Assembly (NCBI GenBank): GCA_003416985.1
Contig: QVIN01000004.1
Span: 372,001 to 436,000 of the forward strand
Reading direction: 5' to 3'
DNA length: 64,000 nt
Source: Duganella sp. BJB480
GTDB lineage: Bacteria > Pseudomonadota > Gammaproteobacteria > Burkholderiales > Burkholderiaceae_D
The stretch's first letter is position 1. Every line of letters begins with the position of its first letter. The notes beneath the pieces are model-generated. The model was not told the origin of the DNA and did not search any database. It was given only the letters and a program-made list of their open reading frames with translations. Positions 44,204 through 53,695 of the stretch are shown here, piece after piece. The translations under genes and the position numbers were made by a program.

Positions 44204-44877
44204 GCGCCCGCCTCCGGCGCCGGCTTGTCGATGCAGTAGCCGACCGCGTGCACCGTGCGTATCAGCGTCCGCCCCAGCTTCTTGCGCAGGTGGTGGATGT
44301 GGACCTGGACCGCGTTGCTTTCGACCTCCTCGCCCCAGCTGTAGAGTTGATGCTCCAGCTGTTCGCGGCTCAACACCCGGCCGCTGTTTTCGACCAGCGT
44401 CAGCAGGACCCCGAATTCCCGGCTGGTCAGCGCGACCGGCTTGCCGGCATGGCTCACCTGGCGGGCGGCGACGTCGAGCACGAGGTCGCCGTGCACCAGC
44501 TCCTCGCGCAGCCGCCCGGCGGCGCGCCGCGACGCGCTGCGGATGCGGGCCGCCAGCTCATCCAGATCAAATGGCTTGACGATGAAATCGTCGGCGCCGC
44601 CGTCAAGGCCGGCGATGCGCTCCGGGATCTTGTCGCGGGCGGTCACGATCAGGATGGCGCCGCCGTAGCCGGCTTTGCGCAGCGCATGCAACGCTTGCAT
44701 GCCGTCCTGACCCGGCAAGCCCAGGTCGAGCAGGATGCAGCCATAGTCGTGCAGCCGCACCGCCGTGTGCGCGTGTTCGGCCGACTGCACCCAGTCCACC
44801 GCGTAGCCGGCTTGTTCCAGCCCGATCTGTGTGGCGCGTCCCAGCTGGGGGTCATCTTCTGTGAGCAATATACGCAT
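44200..44877 (-). CDS. QseB/PmrA-like response regulator
   Basis: 225 residues, OmpR family. Receiver domain with phosphoacceptor in ILLDLGLPGQDGMQAL (about D51), Lys in DDFIVKPFDLDEL and a C-terminal winged helix. The recognition helix region SWGEEVESNAVQVHIHHLRK is characteristic of QseB/PmrA. The cognate kinase gene follows with a 4-bp overlap. It is divergent from the RND efflux operon with a 112-bp spacer that contains a TTAA-N7-TTAA box, likely its own binding site. Confidence 0.92.
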   Translation of the reverse strand: MRILLTEDDPQLGRATQIGLEQAGYAVDWVQSAEHAHTAVRLHDYGCILLDLGLPGQDGMQALHALRKAGYGGAILIVTARDKIPERIAGLDGGADDFIVKPFDLDELAARIRSASRRAAGRLREELVHGDLVLDVAARQVSHAGKPVALTSREFGVLLTLVENSGRVLSREQLEHQLYSWGEEVESNAVQVHIHHLRKKLGRTLIRTVHAVGYCIDKPAPEAGA

Positions 44878-44923
44878 GATGCGATCTCGTCGTTTGGCTG
44901 CTGTCCAGCGTAGGCGGCAGTTG

Positions 44924-44938
44924 TTAAGAACTTCTTAA
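44924..44938. promoter_or_regulatory. PmrA/QseB-like box (TTAAG-N5-CTTAA)
   Basis: TTAAGAA-C-TTCTTAA is a perfect 7+1+7 palindrome that also reads as two TTAA half-sites 11 bp apart, the layout of PmrA/QseB boxes. It lies 46 bp before the regulator start and 51 bp before the efflux adaptor start, so it may control both directions. Confidence 0.6.
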
Positions 44939-44989
44939 TATCTGCTCACCACCATCATACCCACTGATGCCCTCCAAGGAAATTACTCC

Positions 44990-46162
44990 ATGATGTACCC
45001 TCCATCCCCTGCGGCCTTGCTCCGCCTGCTGGCCTTGGCGTCCCTGCTGGCCGGCCCGGCCCGCGCCTGGAGCGCGGAGGCCGTGGCCCAGCTGCCGATG
45101 AGCGCAAAGCAGATCAGCCGGGCCGGCATCGCGACCGCGCCGGCGGTCGCCGCCCAGGCCGGCGCGGCCACGTCCGTCGGCGACGCCGTCGTCTTGTCGG
45201 GCACCGTGGTCGCGCCGGCCGATGCGGTGGTCCTCGCCGCTGCGGCCGCCGGCGGGGTGGTTCAGCAGGTGCACAGTGTTTCGCTGCAGCGCGTGCGGAC
45301 GGGCTCGGCGCTGGCCACCTTGTTCAGTCCAGCGTGGATGGAAACGCAGCGCGAATACGTCCAGCTGTCCACGCAGTCCCGCCTGGCGGCCGACAAGCGG
45401 CAGCGTGACGAAAGCCTGTTCGCCGAGGGCGTCATCTCGCGCGCGCGGGTGGAGGAAAGCCGCGCCGCCGCGCAGCTGGCCAGGCTGGCGGCCGACCAGC
45501 GGGCGCAGATGCTGCGTGCCGGCGGCCTGGACGCGGCGGCCATCCAGGCGCTGTCGGCCGGTGCGCAACCGAGTCCGCTGCTGACCGTGCGCGCGCAAAG
45601 CGCGGGGACGTTGATCGAGTTGCCGGTCACGGTGGGGCAGCAGCTTGACGCCGGCATGGCGGTGGCCAAGATCAGCCGCGATGGCGCGCTGTGGGTGGAG
45701 CTGCAAGCGTCGGCGCGGCAGATGTCCATGCTGGCGGTGGGCGATCTGCTCGATGTCGCACAGTGCGGCCAGTTGCGGATCATCGCGCTGTCGCCGCAGG
45801 TGAACAGCGCCAACCAGACAGCGCAGGTGCGCGCCCGCCAGCTCGAACCGCAAGGGTGCCTGAAAATAAACGCCTTCGTGGAGGCGCGCCTGGTCAGGCC
45901 GCCGGCACAGGGAGCGTCGCTGCTGGTGCCCGCCGCCGCGCTGGTGCGGCGCGGGACGGCCAATTACGTCTTCGTGCGCAACGCCGCCGGCTTCCAGGCC
46001 GTGCCGGTCGTCAGCGGCGCGGCCGCCGGCGACCAGCTTTGGGTGCGCGGCGCGATCGCCCCCGGCGCGCAGGTCGCGGTGCGCGGACTGGTTGCGCTCA
46101 AGGGTGCCTGGGCCGGCCTGGGAGAACCGGCCGGCGCCCCCGCGCCGCAGGGGAAACCGTGA
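44990..46162 (+). CDS. RND efflux periplasmic adaptor (CzcB/CusB type)
   Basis: 390 residues with signal peptide (LLRLLALASLLAGPARAW). Barrel-sandwich halves flank a helical hairpin (WMETQREYVQLSTQSRLAAD ... FAEGVISRARVEESRAAAQL) typical of membrane fusion proteins of heavy-metal RND pumps, followed by beta-barrel and membrane-proximal domains (LLVPAAALVRRGTANYVFVR). It links the inner-membrane pump to the outer-membrane factor. No His-rich metal site is visible. Its stop overlaps the pump start by one base (TGATG). Confidence 0.88.
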   Translation: MMYPPSPAALLRLLALASLLAGPARAWSAEAVAQLPMSAKQISRAGIATAPAVAAQAGAATSVGDAVVLSGTVVAPADAVVLAAAAAGGVVQQVHSVSLQRVRTGSALATLFSPAWMETQREYVQLSTQSRLAADKRQRDESLFAEGVISRARVEESRAAAQLARLAADQRAQMLRAGGLDAAAIQALSAGAQPSPLLTVRAQSAGTLIELPVTVGQQLDAGMAVAKISRDGALWVELQASARQMSMLAVGDLLDVAQCGQLRIIALSPQVNSANQTAQVRARQLEPQGCLKINAFVEARLVRPPAQGASLLVPAAALVRRGTANYVFVRNAAGFQAVPVVSGAAAGDQLWVRGAIAPGAQVAVRGLVALKGAWAGLGEPAGAPAPQGKP

Positions 46163-49100
46163 TGCTGGGCCGGCTGATCGCTTTATCCCTGGCGCAGCGC
46201 CTGCTGGTGCTGGTGCTGGCGGCGGTGATGGTGGCGGCGGGTATCAAGGCCGCCGGCGAACTGTCGATCGATGCGTTTCCGGATGTCTCCAGCACGCAGG
46301 TCAAGCTGATCCTGAAGGCGCCCGGCATGACGCCGGAGGAGGTCGAGGCGCGCATCGTCGCGCCGATCGAACAGGAGCTGCTGGGCATACCGCGCCAGGC
46401 GGTGCTGCGCTCGCAATCGAAGTACGCGATCGCCGACATCACGCTGGACTTCGAAGAGGGCACCGACGTCTATTGGGCGCGGCAGCAGGTCAGCGAACGC
46501 CTGGCCTCGGTGCTCAAGGACTTGCCTGCGTCGGTCAGCGGCGGGCTGGCGCCGATCACCACGCCGCTGGGCGAGATCTTCATGTTCACCATCGAGGGGC
46601 CGCTGTCGCTGATGGAAAAGCGCACGCTGCTGGAATGGACGATCCGCCCGCAGTTGCGCAACATCGCCGGTGTCGCCGACGTCAATTCGCTGGGCGGCCA
46701 GGTCAAGAGCTTCGAAGTCGTGCCCGATCCGGCCGCGCTGGCGGCACGGCGCATTTCGCTGGCGCAGCTGCAGCAGGCGCTGGAGGCCAACAACCGCAGC
46801 GACGGCGCGGGCCGGCTCGGCAGCAACGAGGAATCCCTGCTGATCCGCAGCGACGCCAGCATCCGCACGCTGGCCGACGTCGCCGCCATTGCTATCATCA
46901 ACCGTGGCGGCGCCGCCGTCACGGTGGGACAGGTCGCCACCGTGCGTATCGGCCAGCTGACGCGCTACGGCGCGGTCACCCAGAACGGCAAGGGCGAGGC
47001 GGTCGAGGCGCTGGTGCTGGCGATGCGCGGCGCCAACGCCCAGAGCGTCGTCGACCAGGTGCGCGCCCGGCTGGCCGAGATCGGCCGCTCGCTGCCGGCC
47101 GGCACCACCATCAGCACCTTCTACGACCGGGGCAACCTGGTCGAGCGCGCCGTCCACACCGTCGCCAAGGCGCTGCTGGAGGCGACCGTGCTGGTGGTGG
47201 TGCTGCTGTACGTCTTTCTCGGCAACCTGCGCGCGGCCCTGGTGGTCGCCTGCATCCTGCCGCTGTCGGCGCTGGGCACCTTCCTGCTGATGCGCCACTA
47301 CGGCCTGAGCGCCAACCTGATGTCGCTCGGCGGCCTGGCCATCGCCATCGGCATGCTGGTCGACGCGGCGGTGGTGGTGGTGGAGAACATCGAGGCCCAC
47401 AGCGGCAAGGCCCAGCCGGGCATGTCGCGCCTGCATGTGATCTACCGCGCGGTGCGGGAGGTGGCGGTGCCGGTGACGGCCGGCATGGTGGTGATCATGA
47501 TCGTCTTCCTGCCCCTGCTGACGCTGCAAGGGCTGGAGGGCAAGCTGTTCGCGCCGGTCGCGCTGACCATCATCTTCGCGCTGGCGGCGTCGCTGCTGCT
47601 GTCGTTGACCGTCATTCCGGTGCTGTCGTCGCTGCTGCTCAAGGCCCACCATGGCCCGGCGCCGCGCCTGGTGCGGCGCATGGAGGAGGGCTACCGGACG
47701 CTGCTGGGCCGGGCGCTGCGGCACGAGCGCCTGGTGACCGGCGTCGCCGTCGCCGCGCTGGCCGTGGCCGCCGGCCTGTTCATGGTGGTCGGGAAATCGT
47801 TCATGCCGGTGCTGGACGAGGGCGACATCATCATGCAAATCGAAAAGCTGCCGTCGGTGAACCTGGCCGAATCGGCGCGCCTCGACATGGCGATCCAGCG
47901 CAGCATCCTGGCCGAAGTGCCCGAGGTGCGGTGCATCGTGGCGCGGCTTGGCTCGGACGAGCTCGGCCTGGACCCGATGGGCCTGAACGAGACGGACACC
48001 TTCCTGGTCCTCAAGCCGCGCGCCGAATGGCGCAGCCAGCGCAAGGAGGACTTGATCGACGCCCTGCGCAAGGCGACGGCCGACTTCCCCGGGGTGAACA
48101 TCAGCTTCACCCAGCCGATCGAGATGCGTACCTCGGAAATGCTGTCGGGCGTGCGCGGCGACCTGGCGGTCAAGGTCTACGGCGCCGATTCCGGGACGCT
48201 CGGCACGCTGGCGGCGCGCATCGTCAACGTGGTGCAGGCGATACCGGGCAGCGAGGATGTGCTGACCGTGAAGAACGAAGGCGTGCAATATCTGCAGGTC
48301 GACATCGACCGGGTCGCCGCCGGGCGCCTGGGCCTGAGCGCCGAGCAGGTGCAGGCGGACCTGCGCACCCTGATCGAGGGCCGCGTGGCCGGCGTCGTGA
48401 TCGAGGGCGGCAAGCGCCTGCCATTGCTGATCCGTGGCGGCGAGCGGCTGCAGCTTTCCGCCGAGTTGTTCGGACAGCTGCGCCTGCCGCTTGCCGACGG
48501 CGAGTCCGTGCCGCTCAGCCAGCTTGCGACGCTGCGGCACGTGGACGGCCCCGTCAAGATCGAACGCGAGAACAGCAGCCGCCTGGCGGTGGTGCGCGCG
48601 AACGTGCGGGGCCGCGATCTGGTGGGCTTCGTCGACGAGGCCAGGCTGGCGGTCGCCAGGCAAGTCCAGCTTCCGGCCGGATACCGCCTGAGCTGGGGCG
48701 GGCAGTTCGAGAACCAGCAGCGCGCCGCCGCACGGCTGGCGCTGGTGGTCCCGGTCGCGCTGGCGCTGATCTTCCTGCTGCTGTTCAGCACGCTGCACAG
48801 CATGCGGCAGGCGCTGCTGGTCTTCGTCAACATCCCCTTCGCGCTGATCGGCGGCGTGGTGGCGCTGGCCGTCACCGGCGAATACCTGTCGGTGCCCGCG
48901 TCGGTCGGCTTTATCGCCCTGATGGGCATCGCCGTGCTCAACGGACTGGTGATGATCACCTGCTTCAACCAGCTGGTGGCGCGCGGCATGGCGCTGCCGG
49001 AGGTGGTCAGCCAGGGCGCGCTGCGCCGCTTCCGGCCGGTGATGATGACCGCCTGCATCACCGGCCTGGGCCTGGTTCCGCTGCTGCTGGCCACCGGCCC

Positions 49101-49248
49101 CGGCTCGGAAATCCAGAAGCCGCTGGCGATCGTGGTGATCGGCGGGCTGCTCAGCGCGACCTCATTGACACTGATACTTTTGCCTCTGCTCTTTCGCCGC
49201 TTCGGCGTCAAGGGCCCGGCAGCAACCCAAGCGGGACCGTCATGCTGA
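46162..49248 (+). CDS. Heavy-metal efflux RND pump (CzcA/CusA family)
   Basis: 1028 residues from ATG 46162. Twelve-TM RND transporter with two large periplasmic loops. N-terminal ELSIDAFPDVSSTQVKLILK is the HME-RND hallmark. The TM4 motif GLAIAIGMLVDAAVVVVENI carries one Asp and one Glu, closer to CusA/HME3 types than to the CzcA zinc type. SDELGLDPMGLNETDTFLVL lies in the second loop. It exports a metal cation by proton antiport; which metal is uncertain. It is coupled to the adaptor gene and overlaps the DUF3240 gene by 7 bp. Confidence 0.93.
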   Translation: MLGRLIALSLAQRLLVLVLAAVMVAAGIKAAGELSIDAFPDVSSTQVKLILKAPGMTPEEVEARIVAPIEQELLGIPRQAVLRSQSKYAIADITLDFEEGTDVYWARQQVSERLASVLKDLPASVSGGLAPITTPLGEIFMFTIEGPLSLMEKRTLLEWTIRPQLRNIAGVADVNSLGGQVKSFEVVPDPAALAARRISLAQLQQALEANNRSDGAGRLGSNEESLLIRSDASIRTLADVAAIAIINRGGAAVTVGQVATVRIGQLTRYGAVTQNGKGEAVEALVLAMRGANAQSVVDQVRARLAEIGRSLPAGTTISTFYDRGNLVERAVHTVAKALLEATVLVVVLLYVFLGNLRAALVVACILPLSALGTFLLMRHYGLSANLMSLGGLAIAIGMLVDAAVVVVENIEAHSGKAQPGMSRLHVIYRAVREVAVPVTAGMVVIMIVFLPLLTLQGLEGKLFAPVALTIIFALAASLLLSLTVIPVLSSLLLKAHHGPAPRLVRRMEEGYRTLLGRALRHERLVTGVAVAALAVAAGLFMVVGKSFMPVLDEGDIIMQIEKLPSVNLAESARLDMAIQRSILAEVPEVRCIVARLGSDELGLDPMGLNETDTFLVLKPRAEWRSQRKEDLIDALRKATADFPGVNISFTQPIEMRTSEMLSGVRGDLAVKVYGADSGTLGTLAARIVNVVQAIPGSEDVLTVKNEGVQYLQVDIDRVAAGRLGLSAEQVQADLRTLIEGRVAGVVIEGGKRLPLLIRGGERLQLSAELFGQLRLPLADGESVPLSQLATLRHVDGPVKIERENSSRLAVVRANVRGRDLVGFVDEARLAVARQVQLPAGYRLSWGGQFENQQRAAARLALVVPVALALIFLLLFSTLHSMRQALLVFVNIPFALIGGVVALAVTGEYLSVPASVGFIALMGIAVLNGLVMITCFNQLVARGMALPEVVSQGALRRFRPVMMTACITGLGLVPLLLATGPGSEIQKPLAIVVIGGLLSATSLTLILLPLLFRRFGVKGPAATQAGPSC

Positions 49249-49562
49249 AACAAATTTCCAACGATAGCTTGCTGACGCTGGCGATCCCGGCCGCCCTTGA
49301 AGAGGACGTGCTGGACTTCCTGCTGTTGCACCCGGAGTGGGCGACGGGCTTCTCCGTGGTCGCGGCGCAGGGCATGGGGAAGGGCGCCGTGCTGCGGTCG
49401 GCGATGGAGCTGGTGCAGGGACGCAGCGGCCGAAAGCTGGTCCTGGTCGCCGGCGTCGGCGCCCATCTCCAGCTGCTGCTGGAGGCCCTGGCCAGCGAGA
49501 TTCCCAGCCCCGACGTGACGTACTGGCTGAGCCCCTTGGCCGCCTGCGGGAGGCTCGCATGA
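49242..49562 (+). CDS. DUF3240 family protein
   Basis: 106 residues. It resembles DUF3240 proteins, small cytoplasmic proteins often encoded inside heavy-metal RND operons, with a PII-like ferredoxin fold expected (LTLAIPAALEEDVLDFLLLH, GRSGRKLVLVAGVGAHLQLL). Its start overlaps the pump end by 7 bp and its stop overlaps the outer-membrane factor start by 4 bp, so it is an integral operon member. Function unknown, perhaps metal or nucleotide sensing for the pump. Confidence 0.8.
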   Translation: MLKQISNDSLLTLAIPAALEEDVLDFLLLHPEWATGFSVVAAQGMGKGAVLRSAMELVQGRSGRKLVLVAGVGAHLQLLLEALASEIPSPDVTYWLSPLAACGRLA

Positions 49563-50821
49563 GACTCCGGCTTGTCAAACTTGCGTTCGCCCTGGCGGCA
49601 CTGGGCAATGCCAACGCGTGGGCCGGTGGGACGGCATTGCCGCTCGCGGGCGACATGTTGTTCGGGCTGCCGCGGGAGCAAACGGTGAGGCAGCTGCTGT
49701 CGCAATTGCCGCAGCTGCGCATCGGCGCCATCAACAACCAGCTCGCCGGCGCGGAGCAGGCGAAACTGGCCGCAGGCCCCGGCGAATGGGTGGTGCGGGG
49801 CGGCGTGAGCCGGCGCAGCGTGCTCGATGGAGACCGCTATCGCGAGCAGGAACTGGCGGTCGAGCGCAGCGTGCGTTGGTTCGGCAAGGCGGAACAGGAC
49901 CGCGCGGTTGGTGAAAAGGGCATGGCGCTGGCGCAGGCACAACGGGCGGACGCCTGGCATGAGGCGGGCCGCGCGCTGATGCAGGACTGGTATGAGGCCC
50001 TGAAGGCGCAAGCCACGCTTGAGCGTTTAAGGGAACAGCATGCGCTGATCAAGCAGTTGAGATCGATTGCCGAAGTGCGCGTGAAGGCCGGCGACGGCGC
50101 GCGGCTTGAACTGATGCAGGCCGATACCGAGTTGCGGCGGGCCGACGCCTTGATCGAGCAGGCCGATCAACAAGTGCAGCACGCGCTGACCTTGTTGGCC
50201 ACCAATTATCCCGGTCTGCCGGCGCCGCAGCTCGCCCAGGTGCCCGATCCGCAGCCGATGCCATTGCAGCGGCCGGAACAGCTCGCGCGCATCCTGGATG
50301 ACAATCACGAGCTGGAATTGGCGCAGGTGGAGGCCCAGTGGTACGGCTTGAAGGCAAAGCGCGCGGCCAGCGAGCGGATGCCCGACCCGACGATCGCGAT
50401 ACGCGCCGGCCGCGAACGCGCGGGCCAGGAACGCACCATCGGCCTGACGCTGTCGATGGCACTGCCGGGTGGCGCCCGCGACGCCGAGAGTTCGGCGGCC
50501 TACATCCGGTCGCAGATGGCGGACGAAAGAGTGGCCCAGGTAAGAACCAAGGTCGCGCTGGCGGCGCAGCGGGCCGTGACCGAGCAGGAATACAGCTACC
50601 AGGTATGGACCAGCCTTCGCGCGGTCGAACAGCAGAGCGACCGCCAGGCGCGCTTGATGGAACTGGGCTACAAGGCCGGTGAATACACGCTGGCCGAAGC
50701 GCTGCTTGGCCGCCGCCTCGCGATGGAGGCGGCGCTGGCGTCGCAGATCGCGAGGATCGCGGCCGTCGCCGCCAGCGCCAGGGTGCAGCTTGACGCCCAC
50801 GCGCTGTGGGCAATCGATTAA
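49559..50821 (+). CDS. TolC-type outer membrane efflux factor
   Basis: 420 residues from ATG 49559, with signal peptide MRLRLVKLAFALAALGNANA. Long coiled-coil helices (EAGRALMQDWYEALKAQATL, MQADTELRRADALIEQADQQ, QLGYKAGEYTLAEALLGRR-like region near residue 375) match the TolC fold with two repeats. It completes the tripartite metal pump as CzcC-like channel. The ATGA overlap with the DUF3240 gene indicates coupling. Its stop overlaps the stop of the convergent cytochrome gene. Confidence 0.87.
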   Translation: MRLRLVKLAFALAALGNANAWAGGTALPLAGDMLFGLPREQTVRQLLSQLPQLRIGAINNQLAGAEQAKLAAGPGEWVVRGGVSRRSVLDGDRYREQELAVERSVRWFGKAEQDRAVGEKGMALAQAQRADAWHEAGRALMQDWYEALKAQATLERLREQHALIKQLRSIAEVRVKAGDGARLELMQADTELRRADALIEQADQQVQHALTLLATNYPGLPAPQLAQVPDPQPMPLQRPEQLARILDDNHELELAQVEAQWYGLKAKRAASERMPDPTIAIRAGRERAGQERTIGLTLSMALPGGARDAESSAAYIRSQMADERVAQVRTKVALAAQRAVTEQEYSYQVWTSLRAVEQQSDRQARLMELGYKAGEYTLAEALLGRRLAMEAALASQIARIAAVAASARVQLDAHALWAID

Positions 50822-51501
50822 GACCTGGTGTGTTCCGCGGCCTCGCGGCCGGCTGCCGGTGCGTCCGCATGGCTCCCTTGCCACCACCACAACGCCAGCA
50901 CCGCGAGCAAGAGCAGCAGGGCGGTGCCGGTGCGCAGCCCCTGTGCCTTGACGCCGGGCGCGGCGTGTTTGCGTCCGGTCAGCATGGACTTGGCCAGGTT
51001 CTCGCGGTGAATAAAGCTGGCAACAAGCACCCCGGCGATGTGGACCAGGACCACGGCCAGCATCAGGTTGGCGATCAGCTCGTGAACGTCCTCCATCCAT
51101 TCGCCGGCCCGCTCGGTGTACAGCAGCCAGCCGGACCCGGCCAGCGCCATGGCTATGCCCAGCATCAGCACGATGGCCACCGCACCGGCCGGATTATGGC
51201 CGGTGAAATGTTGGGGGCGTCCGTGCAGCATGGATCGCAGGTAGCTCAGCGTCGCCTTCGGTCCCCGCACGAAGCTGGCGAACCTGGCGTAGTACGTGCC
51301 GAAAAATCCCCAGAGGATGCGAAAGCAGACCAGCGCCGCCATGGTGTAGCCCAGCGTGACGTGGACCTGGCGCCAGTTGTCCGCCTCGGCCGTCAGGTAG
51401 GCCCCGGCAAAGCTGAAGGCCATCAGCCAGTGAAATATGCGGACTGGCAGATCCCAGACGCGAATTTGAGGGGGCGTGGCCCCGGAATAAATGTCGTTCA
51501 T
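50818..51501 (-). CDS. Cytochrome b561-type membrane protein
   Basis: 227 residues from ATG 51501, with CAGGAG upstream. Four main membrane helices: VRIFHWLMAFSFAGAYLTAE, VTLGYTMAALVCFRILWGFF, AVAIVLMLGIAMALAGSGWL and LIANLMLAVVLVHIAGVLVA, plus a C-terminal helix (TALLLLLAVLALWWW). Haem ligand His candidates are in each of the first, second and fourth helices (FHW, QVHVTLGY, VHELIANL, VHIAG). It is probably a di-haem quinone-linked cytochrome of the Ni-hydrogenase b-type family. Partner unknown. Confidence 0.88.
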   Translation of the reverse strand: MNDIYSGATPPQIRVWDLPVRIFHWLMAFSFAGAYLTAEADNWRQVHVTLGYTMAALVCFRILWGFFGTYYARFASFVRGPKATLSYLRSMLHGRPQHFTGHNPAGAVAIVLMLGIAMALAGSGWLLYTERAGEWMEDVHELIANLMLAVVLVHIAGVLVASFIHRENLAKSMLTGRKHAAPGVKAQGLRTGTALLLLLAVLALWWWQGSHADAPAAGREAAEHTRS

Positions 51502-51760
51502 GTGATGCTCCTGTAGGTTGGTTGCCAATCCGCAGGACCGGATCGAGGGCGGCACCGCGTTGGCACAAGCTGATCGTCGTCGTCGAACATTAAGGAATTC
51601 TGAACTGGGTCCAAGCGCATCCCGTCGCCATGCATGGCATTGCAGGGATCCTCTTGCCTTTTATCAATTCCATCGGCCGCAGACTGACTAGAATCGGCGC
51701 TTGAGCACGCGTATTTCGCGGCGGCAATTCGATTCGACAGCTAAGGCTTTTGGAGGCGGC

Positions 51761-53233
51761 ATGACCGGGACGGCTGGATCGCTTGGAGAGGGACGAGATC
51801 GGCAGCAGGGCGCCATCGCCCTCATGTTCGCCCTGATGCTGGTGGTTCTCGTCGGGTTCGTGGGCATGTCGCTCGACCTGGGGCGGGTGTATAACCGCAA
51901 GCTGGATCTCCAGGCCCTGGCCAATGCCACCGCGCTCGCGGCGGCCCGCCAACTCAATGGCACCTCGGCCGGCGTGACGAACGCGCTTGCCCAGGCCGCC
52001 AGTGCGGCGAGCGCGTTGAAATACCAGTACAACCAGCAATCGATCAGCTGGAATAGCGCCGCGCTGTCGTTCAGCAGTTCATCGACCGGCGGCTGGGTCG
52101 ATGCGGCCTCCGCACAAGCCGCGCCCAGCGGCCTGCTGTTCGTCAAGGCCGACACCAGCAAGCTGGACGCCTCGCTTGCCACCATCAGCCTGGTGTTCAT
52201 GCGTGTCCTTTCGGATGCGCTGACGTCCAGCAGCGTCGGTGTGACAGCGGTGGCCGGCCGCTCGACGATCGGCGTCGCGCCGATCGCGGTGTGCGCGCTG
52301 TCCAACACCGCCGCCGCCGCACGCGTCAATCCAGGACCGCCCGCGTACAGCGAATTGACCGAATACGGTTTCCGGCGCGGTGTCGCCTACGACCTCATGC
52401 AGCTCAATCCCAATGGCACGACGCCCGAGAATTTCGTTGTCGATCCGTTTGATCCGCCCGGTGTCTACGGAACGGCAAGTAACACGGCGCCTGGCGTTGT
52501 CGGCCCCTACGCTTGCACGGGTAAATTGGCGATACCCAGGGTTACCGGCGCGCCGATCACGGTCGGCCGGCCGTTTCCCCTCGCGTCGCTGGTCAACCAG
52601 CTCAATTCGCGCTTCGACCAGTTCAGCGGATCGCTTTGCTCCTTTGTCACCGCGCCGCCGGATGCGAATATCAAGTCCTATGTCTACAACACCGCGATCT
52701 CGTGGATGACCACCACGCCGGGCGCCCAGAGCGCCGCCGCGACGACCAGCGGCGGCAAGTTGTGGACGGTCGCCGATCCCCTGCCGGCCCTCGCGGGCAC
52801 GACCGCGGCGATGTACGGCCCGCTGTGGGCCTATGCGCGGGCGGTGCCCTACAGCTCCTATGTGCCGGGAGCGGCGGAACCGGCCAACGGCTACACACCC
52901 TTTAACACCAGTGTCTGGAGCTCGCTGTACAAGCCCGGTGTGCCGGTCGCCACCGCCTCCTATCCGTCCGGCGTGTTGACGCCCTACACCACGTTAAGTG
53001 TCAGCTTTTTCCAGGCGCCGTCCGCCGCCCACAAAGGCATCGCCAATCGCCGCTTGCTGAATGTGGCTTTATTGTCTTGCCCGGTGGGAGCGGGGACGAC
53101 CACCACCGCCACCGTGCTCGGCATAGGTAAGTTCCTGATGACCGTTCCGGCGACCACGACCACGCTTTTCGCTGAATTCGGCGGCCTGGCCACCGAGCAA
53201 TCGCTGGGCGGCGCGGTGGAGTTGGTTCAATGA
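51761..53233 (+). CDS. TadG-like pilus assembly protein
   Basis: 490 residues from ATG 51761 (TGGAGG upstream); an in-frame TTG at 51701 is less likely. The N terminus contains the TadE/TadG type III signal (RQQGAIALMFALMLVVLVGF, then VGMSLDLGRVYNRKLDLQALANATALAAA). The remainder is a secreted Ser/Thr/Ala-rich domain with several paired Cys, no von Willebrand motif recognised. It overlaps the next pseudopilin gene by 4 bp. No tadA/B/C, rcp or flp gene is in the window, so the trio is an orphan module. Confidence 0.8.
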   Translation: MTGTAGSLGEGRDRQQGAIALMFALMLVVLVGFVGMSLDLGRVYNRKLDLQALANATALAAARQLNGTSAGVTNALAQAASAASALKYQYNQQSISWNSAALSFSSSSTGGWVDAASAQAAPSGLLFVKADTSKLDASLATISLVFMRVLSDALTSSSVGVTAVAGRSTIGVAPIAVCALSNTAAAARVNPGPPAYSELTEYGFRRGVAYDLMQLNPNGTTPENFVVDPFDPPGVYGTASNTAPGVVGPYACTGKLAIPRVTGAPITVGRPFPLASLVNQLNSRFDQFSGSLCSFVTAPPDANIKSYVYNTAISWMTTTPGAQSAAATTSGGKLWTVADPLPALAGTTAAMYGPLWAYARAVPYSSYVPGAAEPANGYTPFNTSVWSSLYKPGVPVATASYPSGVLTPYTTLSVSFFQAPSAAHKGIANRRLLNVALLSCPVGAGTTTTATVLGIGKFLMTVPATTTTLFAEFGGLATEQSLGGAVELVQ

Positions 53234-53691
53234 GACCCATGGACCGCGCCCCCCATGCCACCGGCCGCCAGCGCGGGATCGCCGCCGTCGAGCTGGCGCT
53301 GATATTGCCTGTCCTGCTGATACTGCTGGTATTCCCGCTCTTCTTCGGCAGGCTGTTCTGGCACTACGGCGTCATGAACCGCGCAGCGCAGGATGCCGTC
53401 CGCTACCTTTCCGTCATACCGCTGAGCGAGATCAAGAATACCGCGCGGGCGCCCGCCCTTGCCGCGGTCGCCCGGTCCATCGTGGATGCCGAACTGGCCG
53501 AGCTTGCACCCGGACCGGATGCGATTCTCGTGACGATCGGATGCGATGCGGTCCAGTGTGGAGGCTTCGCTGTGCCCACGACGGTCAACGTGGCAATCCA
53601 GCTGCAGTTGACGGACATTTTCTTTTCCAACGTGACGTTGATGACGATACCGTTGACGGTCAATGTCACCTATCCTTACGTGGGAAGGTAG
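53230..53691 (+). CDS. TadE-like pseudopilin
   Basis: 153 residues. The class III pseudopilin N terminus RQRGIAAVELALILPVLLIL (residues 12-31) with the Glu after the processing Gly is typical of TadE. The mature part contains VIPLSEIKNTARAPA and two Cys (IGCDAVQCGG). It is coupled to the TadG-like gene by 4 bp and separated from the next pseudopilin by 4 bp. Confidence 0.82.
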   Translation: MRPMDRAPHATGRQRGIAAVELALILPVLLILLVFPLFFGRLFWHYGVMNRAAQDAVRYLSVIPLSEIKNTARAPALAAVARSIVDAELAELAPGPDAILVTIGCDAVQCGGFAVPTTVNVAIQLQLTDIFFSNVTLMTIPLTVNVTYPYVGR

Positions 53692-53695
53692 CCAT

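Noticed and set aside
46092..49562. Open frame of over 1100 codons overlapping the RND pump gene in another plus frame
   Set aside because: Arg/Gly/Ala-rich shadow caused by high GC; the CzcA/CusA protein in the other frame is unmistakable.
51627..51638. GCCATGCATGGC palindrome upstream of the TadG-like gene
   Set aside because: A 12-bp palindrome is expected by chance in 64 kb and nothing else supports it as an operator.
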